From: Tethya wilhelma
Taxonomy: Eukaryota > Porifera > Demospongiae > Tethyida > Tethyidae
Direction: 5' to 3'
NCBI GenBank assembly: GCA_964030475.1
Contig: CAXIPT010000001.1
Location: 10,390,444-10,454,443 of the forward strand
Length of the DNA: 64,000 nucleotides
A model generated the notes under the pieces. That model did not search any database, was not told the DNA's origin, and was given only the letters and a program-made list of their open reading frames with translations. Positions 1 through 10,600 of the stretch are shown one piece after another. Numbering within the stretch: position 1 is the stretch's first letter; each line of letters starts with the position of its first letter. Position numbers and translations under genes: made by a program.

Positions 1-2549
1 ACAATTCCTTTGGTTCAGCTGGATGGAAGTTGAGCTTACCCAACTGAACAAAATCAATTTCATTCACAATTGGCCATTCAGCTTTCACTGCAATTGAAGG
101 TGCCCTCGGCTTCAGGTTCACAGGCTACAGAGCAAGGAGAGAGCGTTGCATGCATGTAACTCAACACAACTGTATAATCTGTTGACATACTGCTGATCTG
201 TCATAACGGTGTCCCATGAACTTTTGCATTCTCTTTTGTTGTTGTTGCTTCCATCGATCCCTAGAGCACACATTCAATGTGGCAACATGAAACATACAGT
301 CAGTAGAGGCGTACACATACTCACCTCTCCCTTCGCTTGCCCTTGGCTTGTTGTTGCTTGCCACCCATCCTTCTCTCCTCTCTCTTCTCACGGTCACGAC
401 GAATCTTTTGCTGTAGTCAATCACAAGTGAATCACTCAATAGGTACATATTTCAGAAGTTAACTTCCCACCTGGTTGTACTTGGTCCTCTTGGTGTGATG
501 GGGCAACTTGGTTGCTCGTGCTGTGTCAACCAGTCTGAACGATGTGTCATCTTCCTCGTGGTGATAGGCATAGGTCTGACCTCCACCACCATATGAACTG
601 GAATACTTATCTACATGTAAATTTTAGAAATTTAGGACAGTACGGGAGGATAGAAAAATATTATTACTTGCAGTTCTTCTGTCTTGATACAATACACCAG
701 ACCAGTCTGCCACCTATAGACAATTTATTATGCATCATGTTATTAAAAAATCTGAGCTACGCATGTGCAGAGGGATACAGTAGTCATTTTTTGTGTTATT
801 CTGTCTGTTGAACAACAGCAGCTTCCGTATATATTTCAGATGATGTATACTTGTCCAATCAGATTTGAATTTTGAATCATGAAACAGGGGCGTAGCCAGG
901 ATTTAGAGTAAGGGGGTGCTAAAAGGGTGCGCGCATAGCGTTCGAAAAATTTTGGGTGTCACATGATCGATATCGTGACCTTTGAACTATTGCTGGAAGC
1001 TAGCTGCTGAGCATGAGCGCTTTTGATCAACCTAGCTGAATTAAAAGGTTCTGAAGTTTGTTTATATAGAGCTTAGGCATAAATGAGCTTGGAAAATAGC
1101 TTCTAACAACAAACAAGTAAGAAAAAAAAGATTCTAAAGGCTTGATTACTTACTAATAAATACAATTATTAATGGTTTTTGCGCTTCCGGTCAGCGGCAA
1201 AGCCCTGAGCCCCCCTTGGCTACGCCACTGTGAAATCACATGTCAGATAAATAAAGATGACTCTAAGATACACAGCTAACTTGAAAAAATTCTTTTGTTT
1301 CTCAACACTTCTAAAATTCTAGATGCAAGTACAGTGCATAGATGAGTCATCACCCCTTGTCACTGTGTGTAATTACTTCAATGTATACTATACTCAAAAA
1401 ATTGTATCTGGTCTACATCTTGCTCATCTATATATAAAGCCGAATTCATATACCCTGTGTTGTGTTGCGTAATAATACTTTTGATTGGCAATGCAACGCT
1501 GATGTAAACTTTAGAAAATTGTTCTCTAAGTATTGCGTTTGATATGCTGTGTTGCTGCGCTTTTGCACTCGAATAATTTTTACGCAACGCAACGCAACGG
1601 GAAGTTCTGTGAACCTACCCTAACTCTACCTAAGCATTTCAAGTGATACTAGACTGCTCACACATGTTGTGTCATCTGACTATAATTAAGATGACAGCAA
1701 GAGTGTTGTGTAAGAGTCCCTAAAACTCGTTTAGTGTTTAATCACAGATATATAGTATGGTTCGATATACATGCATCATATATGAACACACCAAAAATCC
1801 TCTGAAAAATATGTTTTCTCAGCGTAACTACATACATGCACAAGCAGTGCTCAAGTAATCAAACAAAACCACTGTCACAGGTGCAAGCATAGTGGATAAG
1901 ACAAACTAAAATCAGACCCAGATTGTCTATAAATGCTCAAAATCTTATTAATGTCATTCTAGTAAGGTAAAGTCGCTATATTTCGGACAATATCGACAAT
2001 GAAAGCACCAAGGTGCATAAGCCTCGGCGCACTCACATGTATGCATGACATATGACCAGCACGATCCACTGAGAGGTGTCAGTGGCCTAGCAAATTCAAG
2101 CCTGCTGCAATTGACCTGTGGTTAACCTAATTATATTTAAACCACTGTTTTGGAATTCATTGAATATACTTTTGATGCTTGTAGTACTTAGTACTTGCAC
2201 TTTAATGCTCAGCTCGAGATACTTCTACACAAAGCTATATTCAACTTGCAATCATTGAGTTACTTTATACCTGTACTGTCCAAGCAGCAGGCTAAGCCAG
2301 CCCGGCTGCCAAACTCCAATCCATGATTCAAGCTGTATTGTTTCTAGATAACGCACACTACACAGGGCGTGATCAATGGGTACGGTTTCGAAGCTAAGCG
2401 CTCAGAGAAGCACAAAAGCCTCAAATCTCAGAAACTACAGCGTTTTTGCAAGATTCTACACAACAAATTTCTAGATAATTTCGATTTATGAACGTAAGTA
2501 CCTTTCATTTGGACCATAGAGCTGTCATTCTTCAGATAATCTAGTAACA

Positions 2550-2586
<37 letters not shown>

Positions 2587-3734
2587 CGACTACCGTAACC
2601 CTCTGCACGTGCTACGCACGCGCCAAGGCTTAATAATGATCACTGTTATAGCAGAGCTTCAGTAATGACAGATACTTAGCAAAACTCTTCCACTTCATGC
2701 CACATGAGTTTCAACGTTTCTTCCTCTGGTAAAACTGAACAAAAGTTTTACGACATGACACAATACGCAAAAATGGGTCACACCCCCTAATTTCGGACAA
2801 ATGGATTTTTCTGGCAGGTCAATCACTGAGAACTTGCAAAAATTACTAAATTTTGTTTATTCATGTTATTCAGACAACTTACAGTGATAAATCTTAGAGT
2901 ACAACTATTGTGAGTCACAATAGAGTAGTTTTTGTAATCTATATGATGCGGACAGGATAAATTTGACTGCCTAAAACTTGTTCAGCTCGTATCGGTGGCA
3001 AATCAGTCAGGGGGTGGCGACTCCCATATGTTCTGTACTTGGAGCCATGACCACGGTCAAGATCTTGACCCTCCAAAATTTCCATTTTGACCGTTGACCT
3101 TGGCTAAAACTTGATTTTGACCGTTGACTGTGCGGTGAAATTCGAGCTTGACTGACGACCTTTACCAACTTTGATTGTCTAGATTTCATTTTGACCGTTG
3201 ACCAGCACTAAAATCTCATTTTGACCGTTGACCGTCATCTTGACCGCGGTCGCGGCTCCAAGTACAGTACATATGGGAGTCACCATCCCCTGATCAGTAG
3301 CTAGAAGTACAATTTTGCATCCCCTGATGAGGCATTGAATGGTCAATAAGTTTACCAAGTTTGACTTGGATTTGGACCTTTGAGTGGAAGCTAGATAGTG
3401 TGGTGTGTCCAAAATTAGGTGCTGTGCGAAATTGGTAACTTTACCTTACTACTATTTCACATCACACCAATTGTGCGGTGATGAATACCCACAAAACCTT
3501 CCTATATGCTGCTACGAACTAGAATAATTCCCACATTCTAGAAAATTTCAAGGATACACTCATAGACTATACTGAACCCACAAGTACCTTTCCAAGACGA
3601 TCTCTTTTGGAGAAGGGTTGATATGGAGTATCCTTGAATTGCTCTGGTACCTCACATGGTCCCCAACCTGATGGATTCTCGTGAACAACAGGGAAAACAA
3701 AACGAGGTTTAGCGTCACTATCCTGCTCTGCCAT
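1..3734 (-). CDS. EIF3D: Eukaryotic translation initiation factor 3 subunit D, 5' part of gene (runs off left edge)
   Basis: eIF3d is a subunit of the cytoplasmic eIF3 complex and contacts the mRNA cap in specialised initiation. Exons read on the minus strand: 3588-3734 (ATG at 3734; MAEQDSDAK, then [20 protein letters not shown] and [11 protein letters not shown], very close to the start of animal eIF3d), 471-610 ([20 protein letters not shown], then [11 protein letters not shown]), 325-410 (basic [11 protein letters not shown] stretch), 191-260 ([14 protein letters not shown]) and <1-124 ([11 protein letters not shown]). Splice phases agree from 610 downwards. One short exon, equivalent to the ADWTGATYQDK segment of other animals, should lie between 611 and 3587 and I could not place it. 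That intron of about 3 kb holds MITEs at 885-1230, about 1998-2636 and 3008-3292. The C-terminal half lies outside the window. Confidence 0.93.
885..1230. mobile_element. MITE with CAGGGGCGTAG termini (copy 1)
   Basis: Starts CAGGGGCGTAGCCAGG and ends GGCTACGCCACTG, 346 bp, in the eIF3d intron. The interior motif GGGGGTGCT is shared with the copy at 27254-27628. hAT-like terminus by appearance; no coding sequence. Confidence 0.8.
1998..2636 (-). mobile_element. CA-carrying MITE family A, copy 1 (in eIF3d intron)
   Basis: Runs from AATGAAAGCACCAAGGTGCA/AAGCCTCGGCGC to CACGTGCTACGCACGCGCC/AAGGCTTAATAATG. The internal signature includes CAGAAACTACAGCG, TATGAACGTAAGTACC, TTCAGATAA and a (CA)16 tract directly before AAAACGACTACCGTAACCCT. 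Four further copies are listed; all hold the microsatellite at the same place. Confidence 0.82.
3008..3292. mobile_element. Palindromic MITE family D, copy 1 (in eIF3d intron)
   Basis: Termini CAGGGGGTGGCGACTCCCAT and the complement, followed by TTCTGTACTTGGAGCC. The interior is built from repeats of TTTTGACCGTTGACC. 285 bp, non-coding; open frames through it are artefacts. Confidence 0.88.
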
Positions 3735-4142
3735 CACGACCTGATCCTGATCCTGATCCTAGAGATCCTGAGTACGAGTACACGTGGAGTGATCACGTGA
3801 TTCTACCCCCGCCTGAGCATGAGCTCGACCTCAAGCTCATATAGCTTAGCTCAGCCCCGCGCCCGGCTCCCCCGGGCGCCCCGAGTGTTCATGCATGTTG
3901 GGTGCCGGGCGCGCGCAGCGGGGCATGATACATGCCTCGCAGATAAAGTCCCTGGCGCATGGCTCTCACACAGTTTTGACGAATAGGTACATCCAAATTT
4001 CTCGTCAGATTTATTTCGATATTGGTTACTCAGTCCTTAGCTGACTGTGTATGCAAGAGGACCGTGACCGTCTGAACTCGAGACTCGGAGCTAGTCTAGT
4101 CTGAGATAAATTTGGACGCACTACTTGCCAGGGATTACGACT
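3735..4142. promoter_or_regulatory. Head-to-head intergenic region between eIF3d and the RNF213 homologue (putative bidirectional promoter)
   Basis: Only 408 bp separate the two divergent start codons (3734 minus, 4143 plus). The stretch at about 3855-3925 is strongly GC- and CpG-rich (runs such as CCCGCGCCCGG and GCCGGGCGCGCGC) in otherwise AT-rich DNA, and a GATCCTGATCCTGATCCT triplet lies just upstream of the eIF3d start. No TATA box was identified. A shared CpG-type promoter is inferred from geometry and composition only; the 5' UTR of either gene may include upstream exons. Confidence 0.55.
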
Positions 4143-7043
4143 ATGGCGGAAAAAAATTCCGAGTTCCAGCTTCAGCCTGGTTCATGTTGGCAGTGTCCTA
4201 ATTGTAACGTGGTCTATAGTGGGACGGTTGCTTACGCTTGCCCAAACTGTGGAGACGTTCAGCCTGCGTTTGTTGAACAGCTAGGTGCTGTTCAGCTTCT
4301 ATATCTTATGGGGCAGTGGCAGATGTGGCAAGCTCAGACCACATTCGGTAGGCAAAACTTAACGAATGTCATGCAGAATCAACTTCTACCTCACGGACAG
4401 TTACCAGCACCAAGCACTGCTTTAGCATTGAGGCAGGCTCCCTCCAAGGTTTTCACTGGAGAGTTAGTTGAAGGGGAACAGCGCAAAGCCGAAAGTACCT
4501 CACAACAGTGTGACCATTTTCCTATTGAAGGAGCTGTTTCTCCAGCAAAATTTGTTTCAGAAGGTTCTAAAACCACCCCACCTGATGAACTTTATCAACC
4601 ACAACAGTGCTTCTTTTGTATGAATCCACAAGACTTTTCTGCTGACAGAATATGTAAACAGTGCAATAGAAGACAACCTAAACGTGAACCGCATGGCCCT
4701 TTGTGTTCTGAAAATTGTGGTGCTAGACTTCTTACCCCTGATGCGAAAATCTGTGAGCGTTGTGGCAAGCGTCAGCGTCAACAAACTGGTGTTGCTGTAA
4801 ACAATGGTTAGTATAATTATGTACTGGGATATCAATAAAATGTCACTTATAGTAGTAAAGAATAATATTTTGTGTACACTACAACCCTAAAACTAGCTTA
4901 CTTCAAAGCTGTCTGGCTTAGATCAACAAGTTTATAAACCAAGTAACCCGAAATATAGAAACAGACCTGTTTTACCATCTGTATAAGTTGTAAAACCATG
5001 CTTGGCCAATGGTAGAGCTTCATTAGTCTACCTAACAAAATTAATGAAAGCACCACTGTGTGGTGTACAAGCCTCGGCACCCTAGCTTGCACACTTACAC
5101 ATACACTGTGTAAAAGAGTGTATTATACCTACATGTATGGCCCAGGTGTATCAACAAAACTAATCTACCAATCAAAGTAGGCCCAAGTTAGCCTATAGTC
5201 CCCAGGCTCCTCAGCTTAGTAGCCAGTCAGGCATGCAGTGAAGTTCACTGATACAAACAACACACATCATATGACACAGTTCAGTCCTCATCTGCTCATC
5301 ATTGCAGTCTCTGACCAAGCAACAGTAAAAACAGTACTAGATCATACATTCATAGTTCTACAAAGTGTTATCTCACTTGAGTTACTTACCTGACCAAGCA
5401 GCTATCTGGCCTGGCCCGGCACTCAAGCGTAACTGTATTTCTAGATAACGCACATCACATATGGGGCGTGATCAATGGGTGCAGTTTCGAAGCCTAAGCG
5501 CTCAGAGATGCACAAAAGCCTCAGATCTCAGAAACTACAGCGTTTTGCAAGATCCTACACATCAAATTTCAAGATAATTTCAATTTATGAACGTAAGTAC
5601 CTTCCATTTGGACTCTACAGCTGTCGTTCTTCAGATAACTTAGTAACAGACGGACAGACACACACACAAAACGACTACCGTAACCCTCTGCACGTGCTAC
5701 GCACTTGCCGAGGCTTAATGATTGAAAATAGGCAGGCAGGGAATAACCTGCGTGGGTATGGCATGTGTGCATGTGGTACTCATGGTCTAGGAGCATGTCC
5801 CTATTTTTAATTTCTATCTGTATAACCTCTATTTCCAGAGTCTTGTCGGCTTTATACAATTGAATTCACTTTCAGTGTTGTATTGCAAATTATACTGCAG
5901 ATACTCTTGTGACACCTATCCAAGAGACAGTGAAAAGTTCAACGGAAAACAATCATCCATTTACATCAATAAAACAGAGTACACTTCCGCATGGTAAACA
6001 ACATTTTTTCCCTAGCATATTTAAGGTCAAAAATATGGACACTCCATGTTTTACCAGATATAGCAACTTGGTGGCAGCAGCTGATAGCAACCGCCTTCCA
6101 GATACAAATAATTATAGTAGCCTCAGAAACCCAGAAACCAGGCCTTCCTTACTTTGCTAGACAAGTTGCTATTGGTCAGTGTCAGGCTAGCAACTTTTAG
6201 CTATATTGATACCGTATAGCGGGAAATTTTCACAGGTCCAAATTTTCGCGATAAAGTATGTAGGAACGCTAGTTCGTTTTTTCGCGGTTCAAATTTTCAC
6301 AGATTCTACATCCAGCAATGACGCACGTGCGTATACGCACATGCTATTCGAGTCACGTGTTCAAATTTTCGCAGTTCTTTTTTTCGCGGTCAGATCGCCA
6401 CCGTGAAAATCGCGAAAATTTGAACCCTGCGAAAATTTCCCGCTATACGGTATGTATGACATTGTGCAGAGTCAGTGTCATGGAGGAATCTATATCCACC
6501 TGTGACAATTTAGTTATTTCTTGGAGTGTATGTAAATGTGATGTTAATCATAAGTTAAAGCTGAATTATTGTTATTTCTTTAAGGGCATAATATAGATTT
6601 GATGTTAGACCTAAAATTACCTAGTTCCATGTTTGTTTTACATAGAATAATCAACTTGTTATTCATTTTGTCAGGTTTTCCTGGACAGCAATCCTTGGAA
6701 AAACATCAGGTAAGAATTCCTTTACCTAGTGCAGTTCCTATATAGGTTCTTGGTAAAACTGTAAATAATGATTATTTTCTTAGAGATACTATGAATACCA
6801 TCATACTTATGTTTGGCCTTGCTTGTGGGATTTCTTGCTTAGGAATGATTACTGATAACCTAATGAATACAATTTTATGGATGTTGGCCATGTTGCTGCT
6901 ATTTCTTGGAACCCAATATTGTTCACAATTGTTTTGATATTAATTTCTTAACAGACTGAAGGGAGTGGAGAAGTAGAATATAGAAAGCCTGGTCAACCAG
7001 AAGAATTGCTACCAGCACAAGATCAGAAGTCTGACAAAAAGAA
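4143..7043 (+). CDS. RNF213: RNF213 exons 1-4: N-terminal zinc-ribbon region and linker
   Basis: Exons: 4143-4806, 5901-5993, 6675-6709 and 6955-7043. Exon 1 encodes three Cys-pair modules: CWQCPNC...CPNC (residues about 15-35), CFFC...CKQC (about 155-175) and CSENC...CERCGKR (about 190-212). They resemble zinc ribbons or RanBP2-type knuckles. Vertebrate RNF213 begins with a single comparable CxxC...CxxC knuckle, so the position supports homology; the triplication looks lineage-specific. Start choice: ATG 4143 in the context ACGACTATGG. Exons 2-4 encode a Ser/Thr/Lys-rich, probably disordered linker and are called from splice phase (1,1,0,2) rather than similarity, so they are less certain than exon 1. 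Zinc binding and any ligand are inferred. Confidence 0.75.
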
Positions 7044-7574
7044 GTCAGTAGGATATGTATTTTGGAATAATAATATACTTGTAGAAACAGTTATCCAAGC
7101 AATGAAAGAAGAAATGCCTCAATTTTGGCTCATGAGTACTTCATTTTCTATAGTAATCCTTTTCCTGTTGTGATCAGTGATTTAAGCATGGGGCTATATA
7201 GCTGTATTAATATCCAATGTGATTAGCAGACATACTGCTTAAGATTGAATAGATGACTAGGATAAAAATGAAGAGTCATGTGCTAAACTGAGACATTCTT
7301 TGTTCCATTACTGTGGCAAGACTGTCCATTCCTACATTATTTCCTGCTTGTATACATTATCTAGTTGCTAGCTCAGTTTCTGCAGCAACCTTTGGTTGAA
7401 CTATTCGGGTGAAGTCAAGGCAACCTACTCTCAGTTTTAGGACTCTTCTAACTGTGCATAAATGCCTCTAAGCTAGAGACTGAGCTCAATCTTTTGTACC
7501 ATGCTTCATGGTAGGCATTATTAACCCTCGGCATGTGAAACACGTCAAAAGGGTTATAGTACTCATTTTTTTCC

Positions 7575-7616
<42 letters not shown>

Positions 7617-10600
7617 TCACTCTTAATCTGAAGAACAGCTAGTCTACTCTGAAAATTAGGGACAGTAACATAGAGTACTGATGTTTATCTAAAAAATTTA
7701 TATTTTTCAGAAGCTAAAAGCTTGTAGTTCCTGAGCTATGCCAGGATTTTCAGTTTGAGTGATCGCTCAAGCCGGCTATTTTGGCTATGTGGCCCAACCC
7801 ACTGTACTACTACATAATAGCGAGCTAGCTAGAGTTGCCTGATCGTAAGCTATAGTTACACCTTGCTACTATTGCTAGAACAACACTGGAAGTCTGAGAT
7901 AGCAATACTAACTCTAGTATACATAAATGCTTGGATGCAACAGAGTATCTCTAGTCCAAGAGTTTGTGTTTTTGCAAATTCTGCAATGCGTGAAATGATG
8001 ATCATGACGTTGGCTAAATAGCTATGCCCATGCAACAGTATGCTGCATTACATGCCATCCTATACAGCTGCAATATCATTAATGCTTGGATGCACTAAGT
8101 GTAGAAAGTGTGTTTTACATGACATTGTAGTGTATAATACGTCAAGGGGTGTGCACCATGCGTAGGGTACCATTCATTAAATTTGTCTCAGTTCGGAATG
8201 TGAGTCCTTTACCTAGCCAATCTACGTACTGCCAGTCCCTTTCATCAAAAGTTTTTTGTGCATGTCTCTGTGAGTGTCATTATCATAATTGGAAGACAGA
8301 TGATTGAGAACATAGTGCTCTAGTGAATGACAAGATACTCTGAGAATCTCTGTTTATACTTTAAAAACAATCTTGTAAAGAGCATTATTTTGAAAGCACT
8401 TGGTGGTGTTTCCTTCATAGTATTGATATTGTTTTCATCATATTGTTATCAATATTATTGCTAAAATTTTCATGATCTGATAGTGTAAAGTAAATCTTGA
8501 TTGTTCCTCACAAGACTAGTATAGCAAGTATAGTAAAAATTTCATAAAAAATTAGCAGTGTACGTACAAATGTCTCCTTGGTCAGATCTGATTTGGCTGC
8601 TTCTATCCCCTTAACAATTTGCTCTGAGATACCCTTGATGTACTGAAAACATAACAGGCAGTGCTGTAAAAATGAAAAGCACTAAAGTGCTAAACCCTCG
8701 GCGATCGGCCGCGCGGCGAGCTCACATGCATTGCGGGTTTGCGATCTCAGAACAGGTGATTCAAGATCGGAATTTTGTGAAACTTATTGCTAAATCTACG
8801 ATCAACTCTCTGCTGCTCTGACTCATTAGTACGCTTGGATACTTTTGACCTACTATCACTTACTCTACGACTGATAAGCTTTCTGTTGCTCTCAGTTTCA
8901 CTAGCTCTTTTGGCAGCTGTACATTTCTTGTCTTGGTTTCTACGATTCGACAAAATTGCTAGCAGAGTACAAGATATAGCTAGCAACTCACAACTCAAAG
9001 AACACCCAATCAGCGGATTAAAGCAGATATCTACGAAGAACACAGTAAGGGCTCAGCCCCGCTCGCAAAAGCAGTCGGACCATGTGTAAATTCTAAATAC
9101 CGCACACCTACTTGGGCATGTATAATAGGCGTGGCGTAAGCCTTATGCATGCCCAATACAAAAGTACGAAGCCTCAGATCTCAAAAACTACAGCGTTTTG
9201 CAAGATGCCAAACATAATATTTCAAGATAACTTCGATTCATGAACGTAAGTACCATCCATTTTGACCATAGAGTTGCCGTTCTCCAGATTATCCCGTAAC
9301 AGACAGACGCACACACACACACAAAACGACTACTACGACTACTGTAACCCTCCGCACGTGCTACGCACGCACGCCGAGGGTTAATAAGGAAACAAGCTTT
9401 AAGACATGTTGCAATTTAGGCATGTGACTACTTTATTTTCATTTTTGATTCCTCCAGCATCCTGTCATATGAAATAAATATTGATATGGTTCAAAACAGT
9501 CACATGCCTTGACATAATGGTCATAGAATAGGCTAGACTTAACTTTGTCTTACTAGATTTTTAATGAGTTAAACATTTTGTATTGTTTCAATGGGACATT
9601 CACCCCATTCCTACTATACGTACTACCATACGCATGATGACTTTGATTGTACAAATTTGTTGGGTGCAGTAGATGGTGCACTATGAAGCTTTGGGTACCA
9701 ATTTGACACTTTTATGTTCTATTTTTTCCAGAAATATTGATGTGACTGGTTTAGAAGCTAGTGTTGCCAACTCTATAAAGCTCACTTTCCATGTTCTGAT
9801 ACCAAAACCACTGTGGGAATGGGACCAAAAGTCATATGTCTTTCTTCGTTTCGGCCGCAAAAAGCTTGGTATGTGGAAGGCTGATTGTGGAATATTTAAT
9901 GAAACCAGGCAAGTCTGGACTCAATATCTGAATTGAATAATTGTAGGCCTCAGCATTTTATGCTAGCATAATTTTGAGCATAATAGATACTTGAAAGCAC
10001 TGAGCATAATGCTAGCATAATAGTGCACTGATGTAAGAATAGTCTTGCTACTGTAAAATGGATCTTATGATCTCTGTGCAGAAGTCACAAGATTCATGTT
10101 TAGGAGTAGTAGAGACTAATTGCTGTATAATTGTAGGTCTGCATGCTCTATATGGCCTAGATATAGTGTTACAGAGTCCAATATAATTTTAAATGTTAAT
10201 TAACACTGCTCCAGATTCTCACTTTCAATTAGAATGGGTTCTGAACTAAAAACAGTTGCACCCGGGGTCCTGGAAAATGAGATATAGTGAGCATACTGTG
10301 AGCATAATTCGTAGTATTTGAGAGCATAATTCAATGCTTTTGTGAGCACTGCAACATAGCATAATAACAAAAAGTTGGAGCATAATATGCTGGGCCCTAA
10401 TAATTGATGTACCGTATTCGTTCTAATATAGGCGCTGTCCGGTTCCAATTAGAGGCGCCTTTTTGGAAGCGAATTATTTTCAGGCGGCGCCTAATTAAAT
10501 TGGAACTGATATTGACACATGGCCGTGAAAGTATCAGAGGCCGTAGTTTGTGTTACAGTGGGCGACTAGCTGCAGTTGTTTTACTGCTTTTTAGCAGAGA

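Noticed and set aside
3008..3412. W-box-like TTGACC regulatory cluster
   Set aside because: The motif is internal repeat sequence of a MITE; W-box biology is plant-specific.
5475..5859. 111- and 96-codon frames on opposite strands
   Set aside because: Both lie mainly in MITE family A copy 2 and have no homology.
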